Source: Rhizobium sp. PP-CC-3A-592
GTDB lineage: Bacteria > Pseudomonadota > Alphaproteobacteria > Rhizobiales > Rhizobiaceae
Reading direction: 5' to 3'
Assembly: GCF_003217095.1 (NCBI RefSeq)
Contig: NZ_QJSR01000001.1
Coordinates: forward strand, 352,916 to 416,915
DNA length: 64,000 nt
Both the position numbers and the translations under genes were made by a program. Below are positions 44,370 through 53,783 of the stretch, in pieces. Numbering within the stretch: position 1 is the stretch's first letter; each line of letters opens with the position of its first letter. The notes beneath the pieces were generated by a model. The model made no database searches. It saw nothing but the letters and a program-made list of their open reading frames with translations, and was not told the DNA's origin.

Positions 44370-45386
44370 ATGACCGACAAGACCGACATCGTGGACCTCA
44401 TCACCGGGCACCGCCGCATGCGCCGCAACCGCAAGGCGGATTGGACGCGGCGGATGGTGCGCGAGAACCAGCTGACGGTGGACGACCTGATCTGGCCGAT
44501 CTTCCTCGTGCCCGGCACGAACGTGGTCGAGCCGATCGCCGCCATGCCCGGCGTGATGCGCCTCAGCGTCGACAAGGCGGTGGAGGCCGCGCGCGAGGCG
44601 GCCGATTTCGGCATTCCCGCACTGGCCACCTTCCCGAACGTCGATATGGCGCTGCGGGATGACACTGGCTCACACAGTCTGGATGCCGACAACCTGATCA
44701 ACCGGGCGACCCGCGCCATCAAGACGGCGGTGCCCGGCATCGGCGTCATCACCGACGTCGCGCTCGACCCCTTCACCAGCCACGGCCATGACGGCATCCT
44801 GCGCGACGGGGAGATCGTCAATGACGAGACCGTTTCCCAGATCGCCCGCGCCGCCGTTGCGCAGGCGGATGCCGGCGCCGATATCATCGCCCCCTCCGAC
44901 ATGATGGACGGCCGCATCGGCGTCATCCGTCAGGCGCTGGATGCGGCCGGCCACCAGAATGTCGGCATCATGGCCTATGCCACCAAGTTCGCCTCGGCCT
45001 TCTACGGCCCCTATCGCGAAGCCATCGGCACCAGCGGCCTGCTGAAGGGCGACAAGAAGACCTATTATATCGACCCCGCCAATGCGACCGAAGCCCTGCG
45101 GGACGCCGCCCTCGACGTGGAGGAAGGCGCCGACATGATGATGGTGAAGCCCGGCTTGCCCTATCTCGACATCTGCTGGCGCATGAAGGACGCCTTCGGC
45201 CTGCCCGTCTTCGCCTATCAGGTCTCCGGCGAATATTCGATGATCAAGGCCGCCGGCGCGCAGGGCTGGATCGACGAGGAACGCGTCATGATGGAAACCC
45301 TGCTGGCCTTCAAACGCGCCGGCTGCGACGGCATCCTCAGCTATTTCGCACTGGATGTGGCGCGGCTTCTGGCCCGGAAAGGATAA
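44370..45386 (+). CDS. hemB: delta-aminolevulinic acid dehydratase (Mg-type)
   Basis: 338 residues. Schiff-base lysines are in IMAYATKFASAFYGPYREA and MMVKPGLPYLD. The metal loop reads FPNVDMALRDDTGSHSLDAD, with aspartates where zinc enzymes have three cysteines, so this is the Mg-dependent type known from Bradyrhizobium. It joins two ALA molecules to porphobilinogen for heme. The frame opens upstream at 43920 in shadow sequence; ATG 44370 is the family start. The methyltransferase starts seven bases after its stop. Confidence 0.96.
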   Translation: MTDKTDIVDLITGHRRMRRNRKADWTRRMVRENQLTVDDLIWPIFLVPGTNVVEPIAAMPGVMRLSVDKAVEAAREAADFGIPALATFPNVDMALRDDTGSHSLDADNLINRATRAIKTAVPGIGVITDVALDPFTSHGHDGILRDGEIVNDETVSQIARAAVAQADAGADIIAPSDMMDGRIGVIRQALDAAGHQNVGIMAYATKFASAFYGPYREAIGTSGLLKGDKKTYYIDPANATEALRDAALDVEEGADMMMVKPGLPYLDICWRMKDAFGLPVFAYQVSGEYSMIKAAGAQGWIDEERVMMETLLAFKRAGCDGILSYFALDVARLLARKG

Positions 45387-45392
45387 TCACTC

Positions 45393-45989
45393 ATGCCGGA
45401 CGCCCGCGATACCACGCTTGCCTTCTACGCGCAGGAAGCCGATGCCTATGCCGAATGGTCCGGCCAGGATCGTGACAGCGAGAACCTCGAAACATTCATG
45501 GGTCTCCTCGGCAGAGGTGCGCATGTGCTCGAACTCGGCTGCGGGGGCGGACATGACAGCCGGCGGCTTCTCGATCGCGGCTTCGAGGTGCTGCCGACAG
45601 ACGGCTCCCCGGAGATGGCCCGGCAGGCGGAACGGCGGCTCGGACGACCGGTCCGGGTCATGCGTTTCATGGAGCTCGACGTCGAGGCGGCATTCGATGG
45701 CGTCTGGGCAAATGCCTCCCTGCTTCATGCACCCCGCGCCGAGCTAGCGGCGATCCTGCAGCGCGTTCATCGGGCCCTGAGATCCGGCGGCGTCTTTTTC
45801 TCGAGCTTCAAGGAGGGTGATGAGGAAGGCTCGGACAGTCTTGGGCGGCACTTCAACTTTCCGTCTATCGACTGGCTACGCGAGCAGTTCGAACAGGTCG
45901 CATGGACCCGCCTCGACATGGAGCGTCGATCATCGAATGGGTATGACGGGATCGGCGTCTCACTGATCACCGTCTGGGCCCGTCGATAG
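45393..45989 (+). CDS. class I SAM-dependent methyltransferase
   Basis: 198 residues. HVLELGCGGGHDSRRLLDRG is motif I with the SAM-binding loop, LPTDGSPEMARQAERRLG motif II, and WANASLLHAPRAELAAILQR with LRSGGVFFSSFKEGDEEG motifs III and post-III. It resembles the TehB/UbiE-like small methyltransferases; substrate unknown. It is seven bases after hemB and probably shares its transcript. Confidence 0.9.
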   Translation: MPDARDTTLAFYAQEADAYAEWSGQDRDSENLETFMGLLGRGAHVLELGCGGGHDSRRLLDRGFEVLPTDGSPEMARQAERRLGRPVRVMRFMELDVEAAFDGVWANASLLHAPRAELAAILQRVHRALRSGGVFFSSFKEGDEEGSDSLGRHFNFPSIDWLREQFEQVAWTRLDMERRSSNGYDGIGVSLITVWARR

Positions 45990-46053
45990 GCTGCATCCCA
46001 TTGCAGAGAGACCGTCTTATTCCCATATCCGCCGTATCGAAATGGAGACCAAG

Positions 46054-46530
46054 ATGACCATAAGCCAGGATGACGTTCGCTTTCCCAGTACCGATTGGCG
46101 CGCCTATCGCGGCGTTCTCAGCCGTCGGGTCATTGCGTTCTGCGTCGATTATCTCTTCGTCGCGCTTCTCTGGATTCCCGCAGCCGTGGTGGTGTTCTTC
46201 CTCGGCATCCTGACGCTCGGTTTCGGCTTCCTGCTCTATCCCGCTCTGTTTGCCATCGTCGCGATGCTCTACTTCGGCGTCACGGTCGGCGGTCGTTCGC
46301 AGGCCTCGCCCGGCATGGCCATGATGGGGCTGGCGATTGCGCGGACCGACGGGCGGTCGATGGACTTTATGACGGCGGTCGTGCACCTCGTGATTTTCTG
46401 GATCGCGAATGCCTTCCTCACGCCGTTCATCGTGCTCATCGGCCTGTTCACGGATCGCGGCCGTCTGCTGCACGATTTCCTCATCGGCACGGTGACGGTG
46501 CGCCGCGACAGCTACCCGCTCAGCGCGTAG
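46054..46530 (+). CDS. RDD family membrane protein
   Basis: 158 residues. The RDD helices are visible: SRRVIAFCVDYLFVALLWIP, LGFGFLLYPALFAIVAMLYF and TAVVHLVIFWIANAFLTPFI. The charged R-R-V-x-A-F-x-x-D-Y in the first and the TDRGRLLHDFLIGTV end are the family hallmarks. Function unknown; some RDD proteins act in ion transport. ATG 46054 is chosen because GGAG lies seven bases upstream; ATG 46042 is in frame. Confidence 0.88.
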   Translation: MTISQDDVRFPSTDWRAYRGVLSRRVIAFCVDYLFVALLWIPAAVVVFFLGILTLGFGFLLYPALFAIVAMLYFGVTVGGRSQASPGMAMMGLAIARTDGRSMDFMTAVVHLVIFWIANAFLTPFIVLIGLFTDRGRLLHDFLIGTVTVRRDSYPLSA

Positions 46531-46615
46531 CGCCTGCACGGACACACTGCCTCATCAATCCGACGTGTTTTCGACCGGTCGTGTTAACGGCCGGTTGACC
46601 TTTTTCATTCTTGAG

Positions 46616-46732
46616 CCATGCTACTGCATAATCCCTCAAATCGGAGTCGATTTCAGGATGAGATTATGCAGCAGGTATAAAAGTGCTACAGCGAACCTGA
46701 GTGCGTCATGCATGACGCACGGCGCTGGAGTG
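46616..46732. repeat. structured palindromic intergenic element (two nested hairpins)
   Basis: Hairpin one: CTGCATAATC (46624-46633) pairs with GATTATGCAG (46662-46671), enclosing AAATCG (46638-46643) and CGATTT (46648-46653). Hairpin two: CTACAGCG (46686-46693) pairs with CGCTGGAG (46723-46730) with one mismatch, enclosing a 20-base perfect palindrome at 46701-46720 (GTGCGTCATG and its complement). Short motifs such as ATTATGCAGCA and GTGCTACAGCG recur in rhizobial intergenic DNA as I recall. Its neighbours are the RDD gene and bpt. Confidence 0.75.
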
Positions 46733-46768
46733 TGATCGTATGGTCATGAAGTGTGATCGCCGCCCCAG

Positions 46769-47548
46769 ATGAACATGAACACCCACACCGCCCCGTCTCC
46801 GCAGTTCTACCTCACGGCACCGGCGGCTTGCCCCTACCTGCCGCATGAGATGGAGCGGAAGGTGTTCACCCATATGGTGGGCGAGCGGGCGCCTGAGCTC
46901 AACGACCTCCTGACCCAGGGTGGCTTTCGCCGCTCGCAGAACATCGCCTACCGCCCCGCCTGCGAAAGTTGCCGGGCCTGCGTCTCCGTGCGGATCGTCG
47001 CCGGCGAGTTCAAGCCGACGCGCTCGATGAAGCGGGTGCTCGCCGAAAACACCGATGTGGTGTCCACCGAATACCCGGCCGAACCGTCGAGCGAGCAATA
47101 CGCCCTCTTCCGCCGCTACCTCGACAACCGCCACCAGAAGGGCGGCATGTCCGACATGTCGGTGCTCGACTATGCGATGATGGTCGAGGATACGCATGTG
47201 AACACCAAGATTATCGAATACCGCCTGCGCATCGAAGGCGACGGCATTGCCGGCCGGGCCAACGGCCCGCTGATCGCCGCCGCGCTGACCGACAAGATGG
47301 GCGACGGCCTCTCGATGGTCTATTCCTATTTCGACCCCGCCTTTTCCGACCGCTCCCTCGGCACCTTCATGATCCTCGATCACATCCGCAAAGCCCAGGA
47401 CCGCGGCCTGCCCCACGTCTATCTCGGCTATTGGGTCAAGGGCTCGCGCAAGATGGACTACAAGACGAAGTTCCTGCCGCAGGAGCACCTGATGGCGCGG
47501 GGCTGGGAGCGGTATGCCGGGCCTGCAGGCGAGGAGGCGGCGGGCTGA
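46769..47548 (+). CDS. bpt: aspartate/glutamate leucyltransferase
   Basis: 259 residues. [20 protein letters not shown], the Cys pattern [15 protein letters not shown], and [19 protein letters not shown] then [18 protein letters not shown] match the Bpt branch of the Ate1 fold. It transfers leucine from tRNA to N-terminal Asp or Glu, marking proteins for ClpAPS. In rhizobia it lies between hemB and parC, as here. Part of the structured element is immediately upstream. Confidence 0.95.
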   Translation: MNMNTHTAPSPQFYLTAPAACPYLPHEMERKVFTHMVGERAPELNDLLTQGGFRRSQNIAYRPACESCRACVSVRIVAGEFKPTRSMKRVLAENTDVVSTEYPAEPSSEQYALFRRYLDNRHQKGGMSDMSVLDYAMMVEDTHVNTKIIEYRLRIEGDGIAGRANGPLIAAALTDKMGDGLSMVYSYFDPAFSDRSLGTFMILDHIRKAQDRGLPHVYLGYWVKGSRKMDYKTKFLPQEHLMARGWERYAGPAGEEAAG

Positions 47549-47612
47549 TCCCGCCTGTCATCGGGCAGCCGGCAAACCGTTACCTCGGGCTTCTTGTATG
47601 AGAATGTCCTTT

Positions 47613-47636
47613 TTGTTATAACGTCGGTTATAACAA
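47613..47636 (+). promoter_or_regulatory. operator of the MazE-like/Doc module
   Basis: A perfect inverted repeat, TTGTTATAAC-GTCG-GTTATAACAA, at 47613-47636, only three bases before the AAGGAG of the antitoxin. It is AT-rich in GC-rich surroundings and contains TATAAC boxes on both strands that could be -10 elements. It is likely bound by the antitoxin or the complex. Confidence 0.75.
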
Positions 47637-47647
47637 GGAGAGCCACT

Positions 47648-47869
47648 ATGAACGTCACTGTCCGTAAGATTGGAAATTCAGAAGGCGTCATCTTGCCGAA
47701 AGACGTGCTGGATCGCATGGGCGTGAAGGCGGGGGACGAGCTTGAAGTGCAGGTCGAGGCCAACAGTCTGACGCTCCGCGTTCCCGACGAGCAGTTCACG
47801 CGGCAGTTGGCCCATGCTGAGGCTTTTATGGAGCGTTACAAGGTCGCGCTAAAGAAGCTTGCGGAATGA
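47648..47869 (+). CDS. AbrB/MazE-family antitoxin
   Basis: 73 residues. The swapped-hairpin AbrB fold: NVTVRKIGNSEGVILPKDVL followed by DRMGVKAGDELEVQVEANSL, then a toxin-binding tail, QLAHAEAFMERYKVALKKLA. AAGGAG lies seven bases before ATG 47648. It overlaps the Doc gene by four bases. It should bind DNA at the inverted repeat upstream and shield the toxin. Confidence 0.93.
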   Translation: MNVTVRKIGNSEGVILPKDVLDRMGVKAGDELEVQVEANSLTLRVPDEQFTRQLAHAEAFMERYKVALKKLAE

Positions 47870-48267
47870 TGGACTTCATCTTCCTCGACCGTATGCTGGT
47901 CCAAGTCCTGCACTCCCGCCAGATCGAACGCTTCGGCGGGTCCTACGGGTTGCGGGATGAAGGAGCGTTGGAGTCCGCCCTCAGCAGGCCGCTCAACCGG
48001 GCGAACTACGGATGCGACGATATCGTCGAACTCGCCGCAACCTACCTGTTCGGCCTTGCCAAAAACCATGCTTTCATCGACGGAAACAAACGCATCGCCA
48101 TCGTTGCCTGCGCCGTCTTCTTGATGGAAAACGGCTTTCAGATCGCAACCACCGACGCGGTCCTTTACACGTTCGTGCTGGGCATCGCTTCAGGCGACAT
48201 AGACGAGGAAGGCGCTACCCGCTTCCTACGGGATGTCGTGCAGCCTCTGGAAGAGGCGCCTCTGTAG
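47866..48267 (+). CDS. death-on-curing (Doc) family toxin
   Basis: 133 residues of the Fic/Doc fold. The active-site loop reads NHAFIDGNKRIAIVACAV, matching H-x-F-x-D/E-G-N-K-R. GGSYGLRDEGALESALSRPL is the typical Doc N-terminal segment. Doc phosphorylates EF-Tu and stops translation. It is coupled to the MazE-like antitoxin and sits between bpt and parC. Confidence 0.94.
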   Translation: MMDFIFLDRMLVQVLHSRQIERFGGSYGLRDEGALESALSRPLNRANYGCDDIVELAATYLFGLAKNHAFIDGNKRIAIVACAVFLMENGFQIATTDAVLYTFVLGIASGDIDEEGATRFLRDVVQPLEEAPL

Positions 48268-48308
48268 GCGATCGACACCAAGACGCCGACGGTCAAAGAG
48301 ATCGCCTC

Positions 48309-50561
48309 TTACCCCCCGAACTTCCCGCTTCGCGGAAAGCCCTTTGGCACGACACGTCCGGCGGTGCCGCGGTCGGCGATCCATTCGGTGAGTTCGGCGG
48401 CGGTCTTGGTGAAGCTGCGGCCGGCGCTGTCGCTCCAGGTCAAGCCCTCGGCCAGCGTGAAGCAGCGGATGTCGGAGACGCCGCCGTCCTTGTAGCGCTG
48501 CAGGCGCACGCCCTTGCCGCGGGTCATTTCCGGGATCTGCGCCAGCGGGAAGACGAGGAGCTTGCGGTTTTCGCCGATGCTCGCGACCTGATCGCCCTTG
48601 ACGGTCACGACCATCTTGGCCTCGTCCGGCATGGCGACGTTCATGATCTGCTTGCCCTTGCGGGTGTTGGCGACCATCTCGCTTTCGGAAATCACGAAGC
48701 CGTTGCCGGCAGCGGACGCGATCAGCACCTTGCGGGCGGGATCATGCACGAAGGCGGTCAGCACGTCCTGGTCGTTCTCCATATCGACCATGATGCGCAG
48801 CGGCTCGCCGTGGCCGCGCCCGCCGGGCAGCTTGTCGCCGCCGAGCGTATAGACCTTGCCGCCCGTGGTAACGATCAGGATGCGGTCGGTGGTGGAGGCC
48901 GGGAAGGCGAACTTCAGCGCATCGCCTTCCTTGAACTGGAGCGTCGCCGTATCGGAGATGTGCCCCTTCAGCGCGCGGATCCAGCCTTTTTGCGAGAGGA
49001 CGACGGTAATCGGCTCCTTCTCGATCATCGCCTGGTGGATCGCCGCGTCGTCCGTGTCCGGCGCGTCGGCAAACACCGTGCGGCGGCGGCCGAGTTCGGT
49101 CGCCTTGGCGAACTTTTTCTTCACCTCGCCGATTTCGGAGGCAACCGTGTCCCATTGCTTTTCGTCGGAGGCGAGCAGCGCGTCGATCTCGGCCTTCTCC
49201 GCCGTCAGACCGTCGAACTCGGTACGGATCTCGAACTCCTCCAGCTTGCGCAGCGAGCGCAGGCGCATGTTGAGGATCGATTCGGCCTGCAGGTCGGTCA
49301 GCGTGAACCGCTTGATCAGAGACGGCTTCGGCTCGTCCTCCTCGCGGATGATGCGGATGACCTCGTCGAGGTTGAGATAGGCGATCAGATAGCCGCCGAG
49401 GATCTCCAGCCGGCGCTCGATGGCGGCCAGGCGAAAGCGCGACCGGCGCTGCAGGACCTCGCGGCGATGCTGCAGCCACTCCGTCAGGATATCGAAGATC
49501 GACATGACACGGGGCACGCGGCCCATCGACAGCACGTTCATGTTCAGCGGAAAGCGGTTTTCGAGGTCCGTCAGACGGAACAGCGATTCCATCATGATGG
49601 TGGGATCGACGCTGCGGCTCTTCGGCACCAGCACGACCCGCACGTCCTCAGCCGACTCGTCGCGCACGTCCTCGAGAAGCGGCAGCTTGCGGGCGATCAG
49701 CAGTTCGGCGATCTTTTCGATCAGCCGCGATTTCTGCACCTGATAGGGAATTTCCGTGACGACGATCTGCCAGACGCCGCGGCCAAGGTCCTCCACGACC
49801 CATTTCGCCCGCACGCGGAAACCGCCGCGGCCCGTCCGGTAGGCCTCGGTGATGCTGGCCTTGTTGTCGATGATAATGCCGCCGGTCGGAAAGTCCGGAC
49901 CGGGCACGAGCTCGACCAGTTCCTCAATCGTTGCATCCGGCTTGCGGATCAAGAGCAGCGCGGCATCGCAAAGCTCATGTGCATTGTGCGGCGGAATGGA
50001 GGTCGCCATGCCCACCGCGATGCCGGATGAGCCGTTGGCCAGAAGGTTGGGGAACGCGCCCGGCATAACGACAGGCTCTTCGTCCTCCTCGTTATAGGTG
50101 GCGCGGAAGTCGACGGCGTCCTGGTCGATGCCCTCCAGAAGCAGCGCCGCGACCTCGGTCATGCGCGCTTCGGTGTACCGGTAGGCAGCGGCATTATCGC
50201 CGTCGATATTGCCGAAATTGCCCTGTCCATCGACCAGCGGATAGCGTTGGGAGAAATCCTGGGCGAGCCGCACCAGCGCGTCGTAGACCGACTGGTCGCC
50301 ATGCGGGTGGAACTTACCGATGACGTCGCCGACGATGCGGGCGCATTTCTTGAACGCCGTGTTGGGGCGAATGCCCATCTCGCTCATGGCGTGGATGATG
50401 CGGCGATGCACCGGTTTCAGGCCGTCACGAACGTCCGGCAGCGCACGATGCATGATCGTGGAAAGCGCATAGGCAAGATAGCGCTCTTCCAGTGCCGCCT
50501 TGAGATCGACGGGCTGAATATGATCGTCTCCGCCCGACGGCGGCAAAAGGCTCTGTCCCAT
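48309..50561 (-). CDS. parC: DNA topoisomerase IV subunit A
   Basis: 750 residues. [40 protein letters not shown] and [20 protein letters not shown], with the DNA-breaking Tyr in the Y-T-E-A-R motif. The C-terminal beta-pinwheel lacks the GyrA box, and [20 protein letters not shown] is a rhizobial ParC start. It decatenates replicated chromosomes with ParE (not here). The QRPS region equivalent ([14 protein letters not shown]) is wild-type-like. Confidence 0.96.
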   Translation of the reverse strand: MGQSLLPPSGGDDHIQPVDLKAALEERYLAYALSTIMHRALPDVRDGLKPVHRRIIHAMSEMGIRPNTAFKKCARIVGDVIGKFHPHGDQSVYDALVRLAQDFSQRYPLVDGQGNFGNIDGDNAAAYRYTEARMTEVAALLLEGIDQDAVDFRATYNEEDEEPVVMPGAFPNLLANGSSGIAVGMATSIPPHNAHELCDAALLLIRKPDATIEELVELVPGPDFPTGGIIIDNKASITEAYRTGRGGFRVRAKWVVEDLGRGVWQIVVTEIPYQVQKSRLIEKIAELLIARKLPLLEDVRDESAEDVRVVLVPKSRSVDPTIMMESLFRLTDLENRFPLNMNVLSMGRVPRVMSIFDILTEWLQHRREVLQRRSRFRLAAIERRLEILGGYLIAYLNLDEVIRIIREEDEPKPSLIKRFTLTDLQAESILNMRLRSLRKLEEFEIRTEFDGLTAEKAEIDALLASDEKQWDTVASEIGEVKKKFAKATELGRRRTVFADAPDTDDAAIHQAMIEKEPITVVLSQKGWIRALKGHISDTATLQFKEGDALKFAFPASTTDRILIVTTGGKVYTLGGDKLPGGRGHGEPLRIMVDMENDQDVLTAFVHDPARKVLIASAAGNGFVISESEMVANTRKGKQIMNVAMPDEAKMVVTVKGDQVASIGENRKLLVFPLAQIPEMTRGKGVRLQRYKDGGVSDIRCFTLAEGLTWSDSAGRSFTKTAAELTEWIADRGTAGRVVPKGFPRSGKFGG

Positions 50562-50756
50562 GGGTCGTAGCTACCTCAACAAACCGTGAACATCAAGTTG
50601 TCTCGCCGGCGCTATCCCCAGCAAACCGCCGCCCGTTAAAGCCCTCGTCAAATAAAGCACGGCGCTTACCTGACATTTCTCCACCAGCCGCATATATTTC
50701 CGCCCAAATCGCCTTGGAGACATCGACCCCGATATCACAGGCATTGCAAGGACCAA

Positions 50757-51953
50757 ATGATGATGCAGTTTCCGAGACTTCGCTTCCTGCTGGCAGGCGT
50801 CGCCTTCGCCGGCCTCGCCTCGCCGGCCTTCGCGCTCGACGGCGCCGACTTCGTCACCAAGCTGAACGCCGCCTATGCCACCAACGGTGCGACGCTCGCC
50901 TACGAGGCGGTCGATGTCAACGACGACAGCGTGGTCCTCAAGGGCGCCAGCGTGCGGAGCACGGTGAAAACGGCGGACGAGCTCAAGATCGGCGACCTCA
51001 CCTTCGACGGCGTCGAGGAGCTTTCGGACGGCGGCTACACCGTTGAGACGGTGGACTTCCCGGATATCGACCGGACGGCAGACGGCGCCCGCCTGACTGC
51101 CAAGGACATCGCGATCTCGGGCCTGCGCATTCCCGCCAAGACCGGGACGGGCAGCATCGACGACCTGCTCTACTACCAGTCGGCCGGAACCGGCCCGATC
51201 ACCGTGGAGATCGGCGGCAAGACCGTGTTCGCCATCGACAAGTCGGAAAGCAACCTGACCCGCCAGGACGGCGACAAGGGCATCGATTTCGACGGCATCG
51301 TCAGTGGTGTGAAGGCCGACCTCTCGGACGTGAAGGACGCCAAGACCAAGATGGCGATCGACAAGCTCGGCCTGCAGAACCCGACCGGCGAGTTTACCGT
51401 AGAAGGTAGCTGGGACCTCGCCTCGGGCGTCTTTGCCGTGCGCGACAACTCGATCAACGTCGACAATGTCGGCCGCCTGTCGGTCGGCTTCAACGTTTCG
51501 GGCTACACGCTCCAGCTCCTGAATTCGCTGCAGGAAGCCTTCAAGGCGGCCGAGGCCAACCCCAACAAGGAGGCCGCCAATCAGGCGCTCGGCCTGTCGG
51601 CCATGGGCCTCATCCAGCAGCTGAACTTCAACTCCGCCTCGATCCGCTTCGAGGATGCCTCGATCACCAAGCGCCTGCTCGATTACTTCGGTGCGGAACA
51701 GGGCGTGACGGGCGAGCAGATGGCGCAGTCGATCAAGGGTCTCGCCCCGATCATGATTGCGCAGCTCAACCTTCCCGACCTGCAGAACCAGCTGACGGCG
51801 GCCATCACCGCCTATCTGGATGCGCCGAAGAACCTGACGATCACGGCGGAGCCGGCCAAGCCCGTTCCCTTCCCGATGATCGTGGGCGCCGGCATGGGCG
51901 CGCCGAACACGCTGCCGAGCGTGCTGGGCGTCAAGGTGACCGCGAACGACTGA
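50757..51953 (+). CDS. periplasmic hypothetical protein
   Basis: 398 residues. A signal peptide (FLLAGVAFAGLASPAFA) precedes a soluble domain. Charged and beta-rich repeats such as GARLTAKDIAISGLRIPAK and VDNVGRLSVGFNVSGYTLQL suggest an elongated beta-structure, and the C-terminal part has LQNQLTAAITAYLDAPKNLT. I do not recognise a named family with certainty, though proteins of this form are conserved in rhizobia near parC. AGGA lies seven bases before ATG 50757. A strong terminator follows. Confidence 0.75.
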   Translation: MMMQFPRLRFLLAGVAFAGLASPAFALDGADFVTKLNAAYATNGATLAYEAVDVNDDSVVLKGASVRSTVKTADELKIGDLTFDGVEELSDGGYTVETVDFPDIDRTADGARLTAKDIAISGLRIPAKTGTGSIDDLLYYQSAGTGPITVEIGGKTVFAIDKSESNLTRQDGDKGIDFDGIVSGVKADLSDVKDAKTKMAIDKLGLQNPTGEFTVEGSWDLASGVFAVRDNSINVDNVGRLSVGFNVSGYTLQLLNSLQEAFKAAEANPNKEAANQALGLSAMGLIQQLNFNSASIRFEDASITKRLLDYFGAEQGVTGEQMAQSIKGLAPIMIAQLNLPDLQNQLTAAITAYLDAPKNLTITAEPAKPVPFPMIVGAGMGAPNTLPSVLGVKVTAND

Positions 51954-51979
51954 CGCAGCCTTGACCATCTGAAACGACG

Positions 51980-52023
51980 AAGCCCGCGGGTCTCCTCAAA
52001 CAGGAGGCCGGCGGGCTTTTTCG
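51980..52023. terminator. bidirectional terminator between the periplasmic protein and SulP genes
   Basis: AAGCCCGCGGGTCTCCT (51980-51996) pairs with AGGAGGCCGGCGGGCTT (52002-52018) around CAAAC with few mismatches, followed by TTTTTCG. Convergent genes lie on both sides, with ends at 51953 and 52028. Confidence 0.9.
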
Positions 52024-52027
52024 TATC

Positions 52028-53509
52028 TCAGTGCGAGGCCTGCGGCAGGGCCGGCGCATCCGGCTTGTCGTGCACGGCAAAGCGGTCGAGCATCGTCGCG
52101 CTGGCCTCGTTGAGGCCGATGACCTCGACGGGAATGCCTGACCGGCGGAATTTCAGCACCACCTTGTCGAGTGCGCCGACGGCCGTAATATCCCAGAAAT
52201 GCGCGGCAGAGACGTCGATCGTCACGCTGGCGGCCTTCTCGGTGAAGCCGAAGGCCGCGATGAAGGCATCGGCCGAGGCGAAGAACACCTGGCCTTCCAC
52301 CCGGTAGGTTCGGGCAACGGCATCACCGAGCGATACGACGCGGAAGAGCTTCGCCACCTTGCCCGCAAAGAACACGCCCGAGAGCAGCACGCCGACGATG
52401 ACGCCCTTGGCGAGATCATGCGTCGCGACGACCGTCACGACGGTTGCGAGCATCACCACCGAGGAGGACACCGGGTTGGTGCGGAGGTCGAGGATCGACC
52501 GCCAGGAGAAGGTGCCGATCGACACCATGATCATCACAGCGACGAGAGCGGCCATCGGGATGATGCGCACGATATCGTCGAGAACGAGGATGAGGAACAG
52601 CAGGAAGGCACCGGCAACGAAGGTCGAGAGCCGGCCGCGGCCGCCGGAGGAGACGTTGATGACCGACTGGCCAATCATGGCGCAGCCGCCCATGCCGCCG
52701 ATCAGCGCCGAGGCGATGTTGCCTGCCCCCTGACCCACGCATTCCTGGCTCTTGTTGCTCGGCGTATCCGTCATGTCATCGACGATCTGCGCCGTCAGCA
52801 GCGATTCGAGCAGGCCGACGGCTGCCAGCGTCACGGAATAGGGGAAGATGATCCGCAGCGTTTCCCAGGTCAGCGGCACGTCCGGCAGGCCGAAGACCGG
52901 CAGGCTGGAGGGCAGCTCGCCAAGGTCGCCGACGGTGCGCAGGTCGAACCCGCCGAAGACCGCAACGGCCGTCAGTGCCGCAATGGCGACCAGCGGCGAC
53001 GGGATGGCCTTCGTCACATAAGGGAAAAGGTAGATGATGCCGAGACCGATGGCGATCATCACATAGGTCAGCGCGGGAACGCCGATCAGTTCCGGCAGCT
53101 GCGCCATGAAGATGAGGATCGCCAGCGCGTTGACGAAGCCGGTGATGACCGAGCGCGAGACGAAGCGCATGAGCCGCCCGAGCTTCAGGAAGCCGCCCGC
53201 GATCTGCAGAAGCCCCATGAGGATGGTGGCGGCGAAGAGATATTGCAGGCCATGGTCGCGCACGAGGCTGACCATGACAACGGCCGTGGCCGCCGTGGCA
53301 GCCGAGATCATGCCGGGCCGGCCGCCGGTAAAGGCGGCGACGCAGGCGATGGCGAAGGAGGCAAACAGCCCCACCTTCGGATCGACCCCCGCAATGACCG
53401 AAAACCCGATCGCCTCGGGAATGAGCGCCAGCGCCACGACGACGCCGGAGAGAATATCGCCGCGAATGTTGGAAAACCATTCGTGGCGGTAGGTGGACAG
53501 TGAGATCAT
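52028..53509 (-). CDS. SulP family inorganic anion transporter with STAS domain
   Basis: 493 residues. About eleven to twelve helices, with [20 protein letters not shown] as the SulP signature, [20 protein letters not shown], then a C-terminal STAS domain, [20 protein letters not shown]. It is closest to the BicA/SulP bacterial branch, carrying sulfate or bicarbonate with Na+ or H+; the ion cannot be read. The start is uncertain: ATG 53509 is used, but GTG 53539 is in frame and neither has a strong ribosome binding site. Confidence 0.9.
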   Translation of the reverse strand: MISLSTYRHEWFSNIRGDILSGVVVALALIPEAIGFSVIAGVDPKVGLFASFAIACVAAFTGGRPGMISAATAATAVVMVSLVRDHGLQYLFAATILMGLLQIAGGFLKLGRLMRFVSRSVITGFVNALAILIFMAQLPELIGVPALTYVMIAIGLGIIYLFPYVTKAIPSPLVAIAALTAVAVFGGFDLRTVGDLGELPSSLPVFGLPDVPLTWETLRIIFPYSVTLAAVGLLESLLTAQIVDDMTDTPSNKSQECVGQGAGNIASALIGGMGGCAMIGQSVINVSSGGRGRLSTFVAGAFLLFLILVLDDIVRIIPMAALVAVMIMVSIGTFSWRSILDLRTNPVSSSVVMLATVVTVVATHDLAKGVIVGVLLSGVFFAGKVAKLFRVVSLGDAVARTYRVEGQVFFASADAFIAAFGFTEKAASVTIDVSAAHFWDITAVGALDKVVLKFRRSGIPVEVIGLNEASATMLDRFAVHDKPDAPALPQASH

Positions 53510-53783
53510 GGATTGAACGTTTCGCAAACAGGAACGCACCAGCCGGGACGACGTCCGAAGCGGTTATAAGGGCTGATGCTGTGCGTTGTCCGGCGGATCG
53601 GCGGCCGGAAGAGCCACCCGGGGATCGCACCCGGGTCCGTTGTGATGGCTTTCCATAAACCGGACACGCCTGTGACGCAACGCTAAAGTCCGCAGCGTCT
53701 TGGGAAGGCGCCAATGGAGAAACGGAAAAGGGCGACCCATGGCCGCCCTCCTATCCGTCGTGTGTCGATCCGCCCGTTGCGGA

